A program made the position numbers and the translations under genes. The notes beneath the pieces were generated by a model. That model was not told the origin of the DNA. It did no database searches and saw only the letters and a program-made list of their open reading frames with translations. A stretch of DNA of 64,000 bases, taken from positions 1-64,000 of the forward strand of contig CBFFRQ010000039.1 in assembly GCA_965644315.1 (NCBI GenBank), given 5' to 3'. Positions 31,503 through 41,138 of the stretch are shown here, one piece after another (position 1 is the first letter of the stretch; every line of letters starts with the position of its first letter). The stretch is from Caecitellus pseudoparvulus. Lineage: Eukaryota > Bigyra: Bicosoecida.

Positions 31503-34156
31503 GTTGCGGAACATGTGCAGCACAGTGCGCTGTGACCTTGGCGTTAGGGTTTTGGCGCCATTGGGCTTGATACGCGCCTTTTCGTCAATGTGCAGACTCT
31601 GTGGACCAGCCACCTTTGATGTTCCCTTGCCTGCTCGGCGATCTTGTCGCTGGCCAGGAGACATGACGCTGACCCCTTCTGCAAGGGGAAAGGTTTCAGG
31701 CGAGACGTCAGGCACGGCCCGCAAGTCCTGCCTTACGCGCTCTTGGCTGCCAGGACGTGACCATGGCCGACCTGGCCTGCTCTTGCCCTTGCGAGGGCTC
31801 CGTCTCTTGTGCTGGGACTGTTCTAGCTGGCCCCAGTCTCGCAAGCTTCCGAAGGATTGAAGTGTGCCTTGGGTTCGTGCCTTTTTGGAGCTTCCTGGGC
31901 TCTGTACGCGACTCCATGCTGCAGCTGGGACCTCCACGATTACCTCAGGTCTTGCTGTGCTAGCTTCCTCGCCGTCAACTCCCGGATCTCTCTTGCCAGC
32001 TTCTCGCTTCTCGGCCGACGGTAGAGCTGCACCCAGCGCGTCCATGGATGCCATGGCCTGCAGAGCCACCGAGTGCGTGACCAAGTCTGCATGGCCAGCT
32101 GCTTCAAGGGCTTTCTTTTTCCGTTCCAGATCACCGTGGGTGACTTGCCCGCCGCTTGTCAGGGGAACCTCCAGCACACGGCGAATTTCTTCTCGCGAGG
32201 GCCCAGTCAGATTTGATTCGCGGTGCAGCGTCTCAAATGCCCGAATCCCGTCCATGGCTTCACTTTCTGCAGCACCAGCACTGAACAGGGAGCCTGACGC
32301 AGTGTACCGCACCACCGGCACGCCTTGCAGCGTACTCCGAGAGTTCCTTGCACCTGCGCGGGATGCTGATTCTGACCCTGGGAGCAAGGCTGCTGCCGTT
32401 TCATCTAGCCCGTGAACGCTGGACCTTGCCAGTGCTTGGCTGTCCAGTGCAGAGCCTGCTGGCTGGCTCAAGCTCGCGAGCATGGCTGCCGCTGGGCTCG
32501 TTAGGGCTTGGGTTTTGCGCGCAATTTCAGCCTTGAGGGTGTGTGAGGCGTTCAGGCCTGGTGGGCGGGCTGCCAGCGTGTCCTCAAGCGCCAGCGTCGA
32601 GTACTTGTGCACCAAGCTGGGCTCATCGGTATCGGGGCGGAACGGCGCGCCGTGTAGTCCCTGCTGACTCCAAGCGCCTGCCATGATGAACTCGCCTGTC
32701 AGATCCTTTGGGTGTGCTGGTTCAAGGCGAGCCAAGTTTCGACTCTGCATCACACACTGGGCCAGGTGTGCGACCTTCCGTCGTCGATGCATGCTGTCCC
32801 GGACTTTGCCGGCTGCTGCCCATTGTCCGCCTGCCTGATCATGACGAGCGTGGCTCGTCAGCGGCCGAGCGCCCTCTGTATGGGTCGGGGTTTTCCGGGC
32901 CAGCACCGCCGTTGACACTCGACCTGGAAGCAGGGAGTGCCCCTGAACCCGAGTGAATCCAAGACCCCCTCCACCAGCGGTGGTGAGGAAGCCAGGTAGA
33001 GCAGCATGGCCTCGGGGCTTCAAGAAGCCCTTTAGCTGTGGTACCTCCAGGAAGGCCTTCCCTGCTGAGCTGCGTGTGTCAGTTGGGGATTCGAATCCAG
33101 AATCAAGTGGTTCACGCACTTCATCAATCCCTTCGCTCTGCCTTGCTAGAGAGGCATCCCCGTCGGCGAGGTCCTGCTCATGCTCGGTGGTTGGTGTGGA
33201 AGGCGACTCGTTGAGCGACCGGCGTGTTTCGTCAAACAGCCCTGAGCGGGAAGCGCGGCCCAGGTTTGTCCGAGCAGTAGCAACGAGTCCGGCGTTTCCC
33301 AGTGAACCGCCGCAAGAGTGACCCAGCATGTAGCTAGATGTCGGGGAGTGCTCTGTCGACGCCCTGCTGGCAGTCTCCGCGCGGGACGCAGCAAGCAGTG
33401 CCGACCGCCCACGGGACCTTCCTCGCGGTCCAAGTGAGACATCAGTCATAGCTCGCAGCATGTCTAGCCTTTGTTGGTCCTCATTCCATGTTTGGAGCGC
33501 CGCATCGGCGTGTGCTGCGCCGCCCCAGCGCCTGGCCTGCTTTGCCGCTGTCACGCTGCGCCGTGTGCTGGCCTTGGCATGTGGCAAGGCGTCCGAGAGG
33601 CTGCTGAGGCGAGTGTGGGAAGGCTGAGAAGCTGCCATGTGTCTTCGTTGTACAGCTTCAGTCAAAAACCTGGTGGCATGTCCGTTTTTTCGCCCAAAAG
33701 CCCTGATTCCCTGGGCGCTGCGCACGGCACTGGCGTGCCTGGCTTCGAATGATGCAGGGTCTTTCATGCGGTTTCGCCGCGCAGCTTCGACGACGGAGAA
33801 CTCAACAGCCAACTGAGGGGCACATTGGACGGGTTGCTCTCCCCTTGGTGCTGTGGGGGCGGATTCCAGCGCCACCATGGACTGGGCTGTGACTTGAGCG
33901 CCCTGCGTTGAGGGAGCGAAGGACAGGTGGAGCAGAGTGAAAGCCTCTGCTGAGCCTGACTTGGACACACCTTGGTTGCTACAGGGGCATCATATTGACG
34001 CGCTTCATTGCGTATGGTGTGCGCATTCGCCTGCGCAAAAGGCCCACGTTTGCATGCGGAAATCGTCAGCTCATCGTGCATCTGGAGTCGCACCGTCATG
34101 AAGTCTGGCGCATCTGCCGACGACAGCAAGTGTGGGGCTGAAACTCCGTGTTTCAT
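31476..34156 (-). CDS. unknown low-complexity protein (~870 aa)
   Basis: The large frame 31476-33902 has no ATG at its head, and an upstream exon ending at 33971 joins it in phase through a 68-nt intron (GTGTGTCC...CAACGCAG). I place the start at the ATG at 34156, though the open frame extends further and another upstream exon is possible. The product is rich in Ser, Arg, Ala and Gly with no domain I recognise. A short conserved-looking basic segment (EAARRNRMKDPASFEARH, then IRAFGRKNGHATRFLTEAV) follows the junction. It may be a structural or cytoskeletal protein, but that is a guess. It is divergent from the next gene and overlaps the TPR gene tail-to-tail. Confidence 0.6.
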
Positions 34157-34584
34157 CGTATTCCAGGCTGCCTGCGCCCTGAGGACAAGGCGACCAGGCG
34201 TTCTTCGGATCGATCGGGGTAGCCCTTGGAGATTTTTGTACAGCGCGGTACTTGGCTTGTCACCAGCGCCTACCTGCGCGATGGGGGGACCCAATTGTTG
34301 AAATCACGAAAGTGAAATCGGTGACACTAAGCACAGGGTGGGTGGGCGATTTGTTCAAGCCAATTGAGATTTGGAAGGTGCATTCTCAGCCATCAATCCG
34401 AAGGCAGGGCAGCCGGGGCACGGAGCACATTGCACCCCGCAGGCTCAAAAGGCAGGTCCCAGTGGAGTATCATCCTGGTTCCCCTCTGAGGTCTGACTCA
34501 GCAGGGCAGGGCAGATGCTTGCCAGGGCGCGCGTGGCAAGCAGCAACGCCGCCAGCAGGTCACAGGCAGCGTCACCCCTGAACC
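34157..34584. promoter_or_regulatory. divergent promoter region, 428 nt
   Basis: Between the start codons of two uncharacterised genes on opposite strands. Nearly AT/GC balanced, in contrast to the coding sequence. No motif that I can name. Confidence 0.35.
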
Positions 34585-36634
34585 ATGTCACAACAGTCAG
34601 GGGGTGCCAGGGATGACAGCGTGGCATTCACTACAGACGAAATTCGGCTTCCGTTGCCAAAGGTTTTCCAGCCCCAGGTGCGCGGCATGGGGCTGGCATG
34701 TCCTCTGTGCGCTGTGCGATGCAAGTCACTCAGTTTCCGCACCACGCAGCCCCGACTCCCAGGGGAGCCTCGCAAGCATGGCGATGCCCTACTGGACGAC
34801 ATCGAAGTTTTCCTCGCTTCTGAAGGCCCAAGGTGAGATGCAGCTGCACAAATTCCAGCCAATGGCTGGTGCGGAACAGCGGCTGCATGCTTGAGGGCCC
34901 TCCCTGCGCAGCTGTGACGACGTTGCGATCAAAATGCCGGACAGCTTGACCCTGGACGATCTCCGTCTTCCAGAGGATTGGTTCAAGAAGAAGCTCGCAC
35001 GCCCTGTGACTGCAGCTGGCCGCCTGAAACGGCAGCAGCTGGCAGCGAGCAGCAGGAGGGATGCATTTGCGCGCCGAACGTACACTTCGAGCGGCCGCCC
35101 AAAGCGCAGCGAGAGGCAGGGTGATTCAGCTACTTTGGCGCGCAGCATGAGATCGACTGCTTCCCATCCACCATCAGTAGACTTGCCCGGGGCTGACAGC
35201 GTGGATGCGTCGGAGGCAGATGCGCTGGGAGGAGGGGACAGTCTCGTCTTGAACGCTCGTTCAGGGCTCCACCTGCCCCAAGAGCCTTCACTTCTTCTTG
35301 GTTCCACTGCCAGTGAGCGATTGGCTGGTGCTTTAGCCTCACGCTCGGCAAGCCAGCCAATGCCAGCCCAGGCCGCGCGTGGCAGTCCGGTCAATTTCGC
35401 AACCAGCAGTTTGGCATTCACAGGGGAAGGTGGCATGCAGCTGACGGGCCTGAGCGGAATGTTTGGAGTTGCCAGCATGCCCGACTTGACCGACCACGAC
35501 CCCCGTGGTAGCGGTGGCGCACAAGCCTCCGCTGAAGGCGACAGCTGGGCGGGAGCCATCACCGCAGCAAATCGATCGAGGACCTTGCGCTCAATCTTCA
35601 AGGAAGATGAATACAAGGAGCCTGATCATGCGCATGGAGCTTCCCTCCCCCTTGGCGTGGCTCCAAGAGACCCCTTCATGGGTGCCGGGACAGCTGCCGG
35701 CTACGGCATCGGGCACGAGGTGCGCCTGGCGGAGCGCGGCGACGCTGCCTATGGCGCGGCGCTCGCACGTCGGAAAGCTGCAGGTGAGACAGTATACATG
35801 TATGAGGAGGACGCAGTGGCGCTTGAATCGAAAGGGTGGGACCCTGCGGAGATCGGGAAGGCGCGCCGGTCTGAGCAGTTCCTGCAAACTGGCGCGGGGT
35901 TGAAAGCGTATGCATTCAAGGGGCGGGGAACGAAGAAAGCCCCACCCGGGTCCACAACATTGCCTGGCGTGGATGCTCATTTGGAGTCTTCACAGGCTTC
36001 GATAGTGGCTCCGAGCTTGCGGGCGACAGGCGGGTCCGGCGCACAGCGGCAAGCCGCAACAAGCCTGCGGGGAGCAGTCCAGGCGCAGCTGGCAGCGACA
36101 CCCTTGGCCGTGGATCCCCGCTCACAAGGTTTCATGCCTCATGAGAGCATTCTCCGCAGTGCTCCCAACGCCCAGCGGCGGAAGAAGGCAGCCAGTGCTC
36201 GAGCCCGTGTATTCGGCAGCTCTGCAGCGAGTCCCAGGCAGCCGTTGCAGCGAGGAAGGCAAACCAGGAAGTCAGGCAAGGCTGTGAACCCCCAAGAGCC
36301 TCGCGCTGTCAAGGCGTACGATGCAGGCGGGGCAAGGGGGCTGGGCAGCGGCCTCGGGAAGGGTGCCGTGCACGTGCCCTACAAACTTCGGGGGAGCACA
36401 GGTGCTGACGGCAGCCTTTTCACAGCGGAAGCTATGGGGGCCATGATCGCTGCCTTCGAAGACGGCCGGGAAATCCAGCGCCTGAGGGCGGAGTTGGAGG
36501 AGGCCCGCGCCAGCATGGAGTCCAGTTCGCGGGTGTTGCAGACCCGGGCACGGGACTGGTACGCAGAGCACAACAGCGAAGTCACTCGCTTGGCCAGCGG
36601 CAGCCTGCTGCAGCCCAGCAAACTGCGCAAGTGA
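34585..36634 (+). CDS. unknown protein, 632 aa
   Basis: Exons 34585-34677, 34750-34832 and 34912-36634; introns of 72 and 79 nt; phases agree. The start is accATGTCAC. The N-terminus includes DEIRLPLPKVFQPQ and DALLDDIEVFLASEGP, then MPDSLTLDDLRLPEDWFKKK, short amphipathic segments that may be docking motifs. The middle is Ser/Ala/Gly-rich. Toward the end, AEAMGAMIAAFEDGREIQRL and LRAELEEARASMESSSRVL form a coiled coil (~570-620). I do not recognise a family. Intron 1 carries CAGTTTCCGCA near its 3' end, a reversed copy of the motif seen at other introns' 5' ends. The stop is 8 bp from the end of the convergent gene. Confidence 0.7.
34731..34741 (+). other. reversed motif near an intron 3' end (CAGTTTCCGCA)
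   Basis: Lies 8 nt before the acceptor of intron 1 of the 632-aa unknown protein; it is the reverse complement of the donor-side motif with one change. Confidence 0.6.
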
Positions 36635-36642
36635 GCCCGCCG

Positions 36643-37237
36643 CTACCTTCGAGCCAGGAGGGGAAGGGCCTGGAATCCACCTTTGCGCCGCTTCTTCGCT
36701 TTGTGCTTGGGCGCAGAAGGTGCCGTGGCGGCAGGTACACGCTTGGAAGCGATGTTTGCCCGCCTGCGAGGGAGGCGAGCGGTGTCCGTGGCGACAATGG
36801 GCGCCACGGAGGAGTCGTATTCAAATGTACGCACGATTCTTCTCCCATGCCGGGCCCCGCCTCGTCGTCGCTGCTCCCAGCATCCACTGCGGCTTGGATG
36901 GCTCGGCGCCTGTCGCGTTGCATGGCCTTTTCCAATGCCCCGCCTGCGCCTCGCGACTGCCCCACAGCCTGGCCGGATGCAGCAGCTTCCGCTGCCTGTG
37001 TCAGGAGATGCAGCGATGTTCCAGCACGCAGCTAGCGTTCATGGGCTCGGTGCGCAGACTCACTTGCTCCTTTGCAGATGGCAGCAGAAGTCGCCGATGT
37101 GCCTCTTCCGCTGCAGCCGCGGCCTTGGACGAGATGAAGGAGCTTTGAGAGGTATCGTATGATACCTTTCCTTTCTCAGCTTCAGCAAGCCACTTGTCCA
37201 CCAGCTCTTCCGCGTTGGAGTAGTATTCAATGTTCAT
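36643..37237 (-). CDS. small basic protein of unknown function
   Basis: Exons 37064-37237, 36835-36995 and 36643-36763 join in phase to 151 aa (introns 68 and 71 nt, donors GTGAGT and GTGCGT). The start ATG at 37237 begins MNIEYYSNAEELVDKWLAEA. The N-terminal two thirds is helical and charged (KAAAAAEEAHRRLLLP, EKAMQRDRRRAIQAAVDAG), followed by an acidic patch (SSDDEAGPG) and a strongly basic tail (KHKAKKRRKGGF) that looks like a nuclear or nucleolar localisation signal. A role in ribosome assembly or chromatin is possible but unproven. It shares a 340-bp divergent promoter with the ankyrin-like gene. Confidence 0.65.
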
Positions 37238-37577
37238 TGCCAGCCCAGGAGCGCGGAATTTGCCAAGGAAGCTACTCTCAGTGCAGCACAAGATAGGGAA
37301 AAGGTGCAGTCCAGTGAAACGATGGGAGTACGCAAGTTTGAGTCACATGCCCTCAGAGGCTGTTGTGCATTTTACGCATGGCTTGGGATTGCAAGGTGGG
37401 TATGTGCTGTGTGCCAATTTCCGCAGTCGTGCGAGCACCGTCTGCTGCCAAACTATACCCCCACGACAAATCAGAAAGGTTCTTGTTGTAAATCTAACAT
37501 ATACATTACCTTGTCACATATACTTGTGGCTTGCAGGGACTGTGCTGTGCAGGAAGCGCCCAACGCGAGGCAGGGCC
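37238..37577. promoter_or_regulatory. divergent promoter with CAATTTCCGCA element
   Basis: 340 nt between two divergent start codons. CAATTTCCGCAG lies at 37415-37426 and could be the acceptor of a 5'-UTR intron for the plus-strand gene. The plus-strand frame is open upstream to 37230, but the AT-rich composition there argues against coding. Confidence 0.4.
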
Positions 37578-40169
37578 ATGAGCAACAGCAAGCACAGCGC
37601 AAGCTCGCCTCTTTCCCTCGGCAACGTCGCCGAGCACCCTCTGACAGCAAGGGAAGGCGGGGAATCTAAGCAAGACTCCGAGGTTACGATATGGATTGGG
37701 TCTTCCAAGCATGTCTTGCGCCGGGCGGAGGAGGCGGGGCGGTTGCTGCCTTGCGTGCGACGCGCACTCGACACGCCGACGGGCGAGCTGCGGTGGCCTG
37801 CGCACACTGAGCTGCGCCGCAACTTTGGCAGGTTCGAGCGCGCGCTGCATCACGTGATGGATGGCATGCTAGACGCAACGCCGTATGTGCCGGACGGGCG
37901 ACTCACGTCCGCGCTGAATTGGGACTGCATTGGCGTGCTTGTGGCGCATGCGCCGCTGGCCATGCTGCAGGCCATGGCCCGGCCATACAGCCGCAAGTAC
38001 AGCGTCACCCGGCTGGCTTCCGACCCAGCCTGTAGACTGCCGTTATGGTTCTCCACGTGCTTGCACCTCGCCGGGACGGAGCAAGCCGTGGCCAGGCTCA
38101 GCGTGCTGCTGTCTGAGCTGACGCTGACTCCTGCAGGGGCTGCGGTTGTGCACGCAGCCGTGCGCGAGGCAGGGCTCGATGCCAGCCATCTTGGTGGCAG
38201 TGCTGACCAGTCCTTTGAAGCTGCCCTGCAGGCAGTGTGCCAAGAGGGGCTCACCCTGCCCAGCTCGTCAAACGCTCTGCTCCTGGCTCTGGACATCCTC
38301 TGCGGCACAGCCTGCCTGCCCGCCTTGCAAGCTCTGGCCCCCGTGCTATCTGACCTGTTCGGTGCGCACGAGGTCAGCGGCCAAACTGTGGCATACTCAT
38401 CCCAAACCGCCTTTGGCATGTGGGAGGCGACTTACATTTCGGCTGTGCTGCACTCAGGCCAGCCGCCGTTTGCTTTCTTGCAAGCCATGGGCGAAGCCTG
38501 GACATACTCTTCTGTCCACGCCGACTGGATGACCCCCGAGTGTGTCCTGCTGAATGTAGTTGAGGTTGGGAGTGCGCAGGGGGTACGTGCCGCCGTGGAA
38601 GAGTTCGGTGGTGGCCTCAAGCCGAGTGCACACTACTCGGAGCGACTGCTCCGCGCTGCATGCTTCACGGGATCAATTGAAGCGATTGACACTCTCGTTG
38701 CGGCGGGCCTTATCATTCCACCTGATCCCAGTGCATTTTTGCACACTGGCAGCACAATTTCCCCTCAGATCATCAACCTGTGTGAGGCGGCGAGGTCAGG
38801 CTGCATCGACATGCTGCAGCGTGCTGCGACAGAGTTCGATGCTGCCGTTCAGGGTGCTACAGATCAAGGGGACGGGTGGGGGCACGGGCGGCACCCACAC
38901 CAGAGTGAAATGGAGTGGAGGTGTGCTCAGGCACTGGCCCGCGTTCTGCACGGAGGGCACGTGGACTGTGCGCAGCTGTTGTTCGAGAAGGCGCGCCAAG
39001 TGCTGCCCCCGCTAGCCTTGGTGTCACTTGCAGTGTGGCAAGGGTGCTTAGAGGGAGGACACCCTGCCGCATTGGCGTGGTTTGACGATGTTCTCCTTCC
39101 CGCAGCTGCGGCGGCAGCGACAGCGGGTGGTCCACACCACTCAGCCTTCTTCCCCCGCCCAGCCGTGGACACGCTGGCACGGTCATTAGAGGGCTGCGCA
39201 GCGGAGTGTGTGACGCCCCGCTCCTTCTTCTTCTTGCTGCGTCACGTGGCCCAACCGGTTCGAGAACTTGGCGCCCAAGCCGTCACCACGCAGCAGCTGC
39301 GATTGTGGCTGGGGACTCTCGCGCCAGCAGTGTTCCGCTCTCCCCATGCTGACGTGGCCCGCTGTGTAGTGGCCCTGTTTACAGAGCCTTGCTCTCAGTT
39401 TGCCCTGTCCCTGGAAGATCATGGCACTGAAGGGCAAGTTCTGCTGTCTCGCATGACTCCGCTGCTGCCGGATGTGCGCTTGACTACCCTGCCCGTGTTG
39501 CTCGAGTTGCTGACAGCGCTGCGCCCTTTCTCAGTTCACTGTGCCCCCGAGAAGAGTCTGATGCACATGATGCGATCGGCCATCGCCCGATTTGTGGGTG
39601 GGTCCTGCCTGGATGAGCACCCCAAACTCTTGCCTTCCGCTCGCGAGCGATGGCGTGCGCTGGTCCGATTCTTGAGCGAGCGCTGGGCAGATGATGCTGT
39701 GCAGCGCAGCACGGCGAGTGAGGAGAAGCTCATCCAAGCTGGACTCAAAGCTGCCCTGGCAGGCACCTTGCCTGTGACTGCTGTTGACTGCCTGAACCCA
39801 GCCGGGCAGCCAGTCTGGCCCATGGTGTGTTTTGGCCAGGCCCTGCTGGACGACGCCACAGGCCACATGCGGCTTCAAGAATCTGCTCTGGAGCAGCGAG
39901 TTCATGAGATTGAGCTGAGTTTTGCAGAAGGAAAGGTTACATCACCTGTGTATGTAGAAGAGGCCCGGGCTCGCCTGGCAGCGTACCGGCAGGGTGCTGG
40001 GTGTGCCCTCACCGCGGTGCTCCGGCACCCAGCGGAAGACGGGCCCCTTGACCTGGACATATCAACCACGCTGCGCGCAGCAATGGGCGACGCAACCTGG
40101 TCTGGTGGCCATGGCTTGCACGATCGGCGGTCACTCGTGTTGCTGCGCCACGCCCAGCACACCGACTGA
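37578..40169 (+). CDS. ankyrin-repeat-like protein, 863 aa
   Basis: One exon from ATG 37578. An open frame continues upstream to 37230 but its composition changes, so I take the internal ATG. Residues ~30-60 (SEVTIWIGSSKHVLRRAEEAG) resemble the start of a BTB or similar adaptor domain, weakly. The middle contains degenerate ankyrin-type helices such as AACFTGSIEAIDTLVAAGLI, CEAARSGCIDMLQRAATEF and ALARVLHGGHVDCAQLLFEKA, spaced roughly 30-70 residues apart. These are typical of protist ankyrin proteins in which only the second helix is conserved. The C-terminal ~250 residues are helical and unrecognised. Function unknown; the F-box/ankyrin gene at 46.7-49.1 kb may be a distant relative. Confidence 0.65.
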   Translation: MSNSKHSASSPLSLGNVAEHPLTAREGGESKQDSEVTIWIGSSKHVLRRAEEAGRLLPCVRRALDTPTGELRWPAHTELRRNFGRFERALHHVMDGMLDATPYVPDGRLTSALNWDCIGVLVAHAPLAMLQAMARPYSRKYSVTRLASDPACRLPLWFSTCLHLAGTEQAVARLSVLLSELTLTPAGAAVVHAAVREAGLDASHLGGSADQSFEAALQAVCQEGLTLPSSSNALLLALDILCGTACLPALQALAPVLSDLFGAHEVSGQTVAYSSQTAFGMWEATYISAVLHSGQPPFAFLQAMGEAWTYSSVHADWMTPECVLLNVVEVGSAQGVRAAVEEFGGGLKPSAHYSERLLRAACFTGSIEAIDTLVAAGLIIPPDPSAFLHTGSTISPQIINLCEAARSGCIDMLQRAATEFDAAVQGATDQGDGWGHGRHPHQSEMEWRCAQALARVLHGGHVDCAQLLFEKARQVLPPLALVSLAVWQGCLEGGHPAALAWFDDVLLPAAAAAATAGGPHHSAFFPRPAVDTLARSLEGCAAECVTPRSFFFLLRHVAQPVRELGAQAVTTQQLRLWLGTLAPAVFRSPHADVARCVVALFTEPCSQFALSLEDHGTEGQVLLSRMTPLLPDVRLTTLPVLLELLTALRPFSVHCAPEKSLMHMMRSAIARFVGGSCLDEHPKLLPSARERWRALVRFLSERWADDAVQRSTASEEKLIQAGLKAALAGTLPVTAVDCLNPAGQPVWPMVCFGQALLDDATGHMRLQESALEQRVHEIELSFAEGKVTSPVYVEEARARLAAYRQGAGCALTAVLRHPAEDGPLDLDISTTLRAAMGDATWSGGHGLHDRRSLVLLRHAQHTD

Positions 40170-40369
40170 GCACGTCAGGTAGCGTGCACCTTGACCTCGG
40201 TCAAGACTACGTGGCAAATTCCGATCCAAGTGTCAATATTCTGCACCCATTCTTGCAATCCACACGGACACGCCATCGAGGAGCCTTGTTTCTGCTGGAG
40301 CATCGCTTGCAGACGCAGGTGCACTGCGTGCTGTGTCACAGCGTAGCCCGGCCCTGACAGTTCAGCGCC

Positions 40370-41110
40370 ATGATCGGCAGCTTCGGCGGCGAGGACGATG
40401 CAGCGAAGAAGAAGGCGGCAGTGGTGAGCATTGTTGCAGGTTTCTTGTACGGGGTGTCATGGTGGGTGTTCATCGACGCCTTCGCGCTGAACTCAGGAGA
40501 CGAGACCACCAAGCGTGAGTTTCATGTGCGTTGCGCTGACAGACCTGCCCGCACATGAAGCCACCCTGGTCGGTCCTCAGGTGCTGTGGGGTATGCTTGG
40601 CTACCACTGGTCGGGACAACTATTGCATTCATCATGTGAGTGCCCAGCGTTGCGGGTGGGGCGCATCGACGCCGTGCATGGTGCGCGGTGCAGAGGACTG
40701 GCCTGGCCAGAGAGGTTTCCCAGACACTTCCGCGGGACTCGCTTGCACGCCTGCGCGCGCTGTCTTCGCGCAGGATTAACGGCATGAATTGGTCTGAAAT
40801 GAACGAGAACAGCATGCTGGCAGGGGCAAGTCCGCAAGTGGCGGCGCGCGCGAGGTGCGTCTCATCCTGCACCCGCTCCGCTGCATCCACGCACGCCAAT
40901 GTCTGACGAGCATGCCGCAGGCTCTTCCTCGTGGCCGCCATCTTCATCTCCCTCGCTTGCCTGGCTGCGAGCCTGTTCATCATGGCAGATGTATTCTTAT
41001 CTAAAGACGCTGCGCCAGACTTCCCCGGCATCAGCGTCTTCGTCGCCTGCCTGCTGCAGTTCCTCGCGACCTGGATCATGCGCGCCGGCACAATCCCCTC
41101 TGACGAATGA
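40370..41110 (+). CDS. TMEM50: TMEM50-family four-pass membrane protein
   Basis: Four exons: 40370-40514, 40581-40635, 40774-40854 and 40921-41110; introns are 66, 138 and 66 nt; phases agree and give 156 aa, the usual size for TMEM50A/B (157-158 aa). Helix 1 is VVSIVAGFLYGVSWWVFIDAF, matching the family G.. F..GWW..IDA. Helix 2 is AVGYAWLPLVGTTIAFIMING, helix 3 LFLVAAIFISLACLAASLFIMA, and helix 4 ISVFVACLLQFLATWIM. The human proteins sit in endosomal and ER membranes and associate with cornichon-type cargo adaptors; the exact function is not settled. The gene is tail-to-tail with OGT, 28 bp apart. Confidence 0.88.
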
Positions 41111-41138
41111 GCCCCGCCCCATGCAATGCACTGCTGCG

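Noticed and set aside
33764-33902. Extension of the upstream 34156 frame to 33764
   Set aside because: The frame after 33971 loses protein character while splicing at 33970/33903 restores the long conserved frame.
37230-37577. N-terminal extension of the ankyrin-like gene to 37230
   Set aside because: Composition changes abruptly and the region is the divergent promoter of two genes; the ATG at 37578 has a better context.
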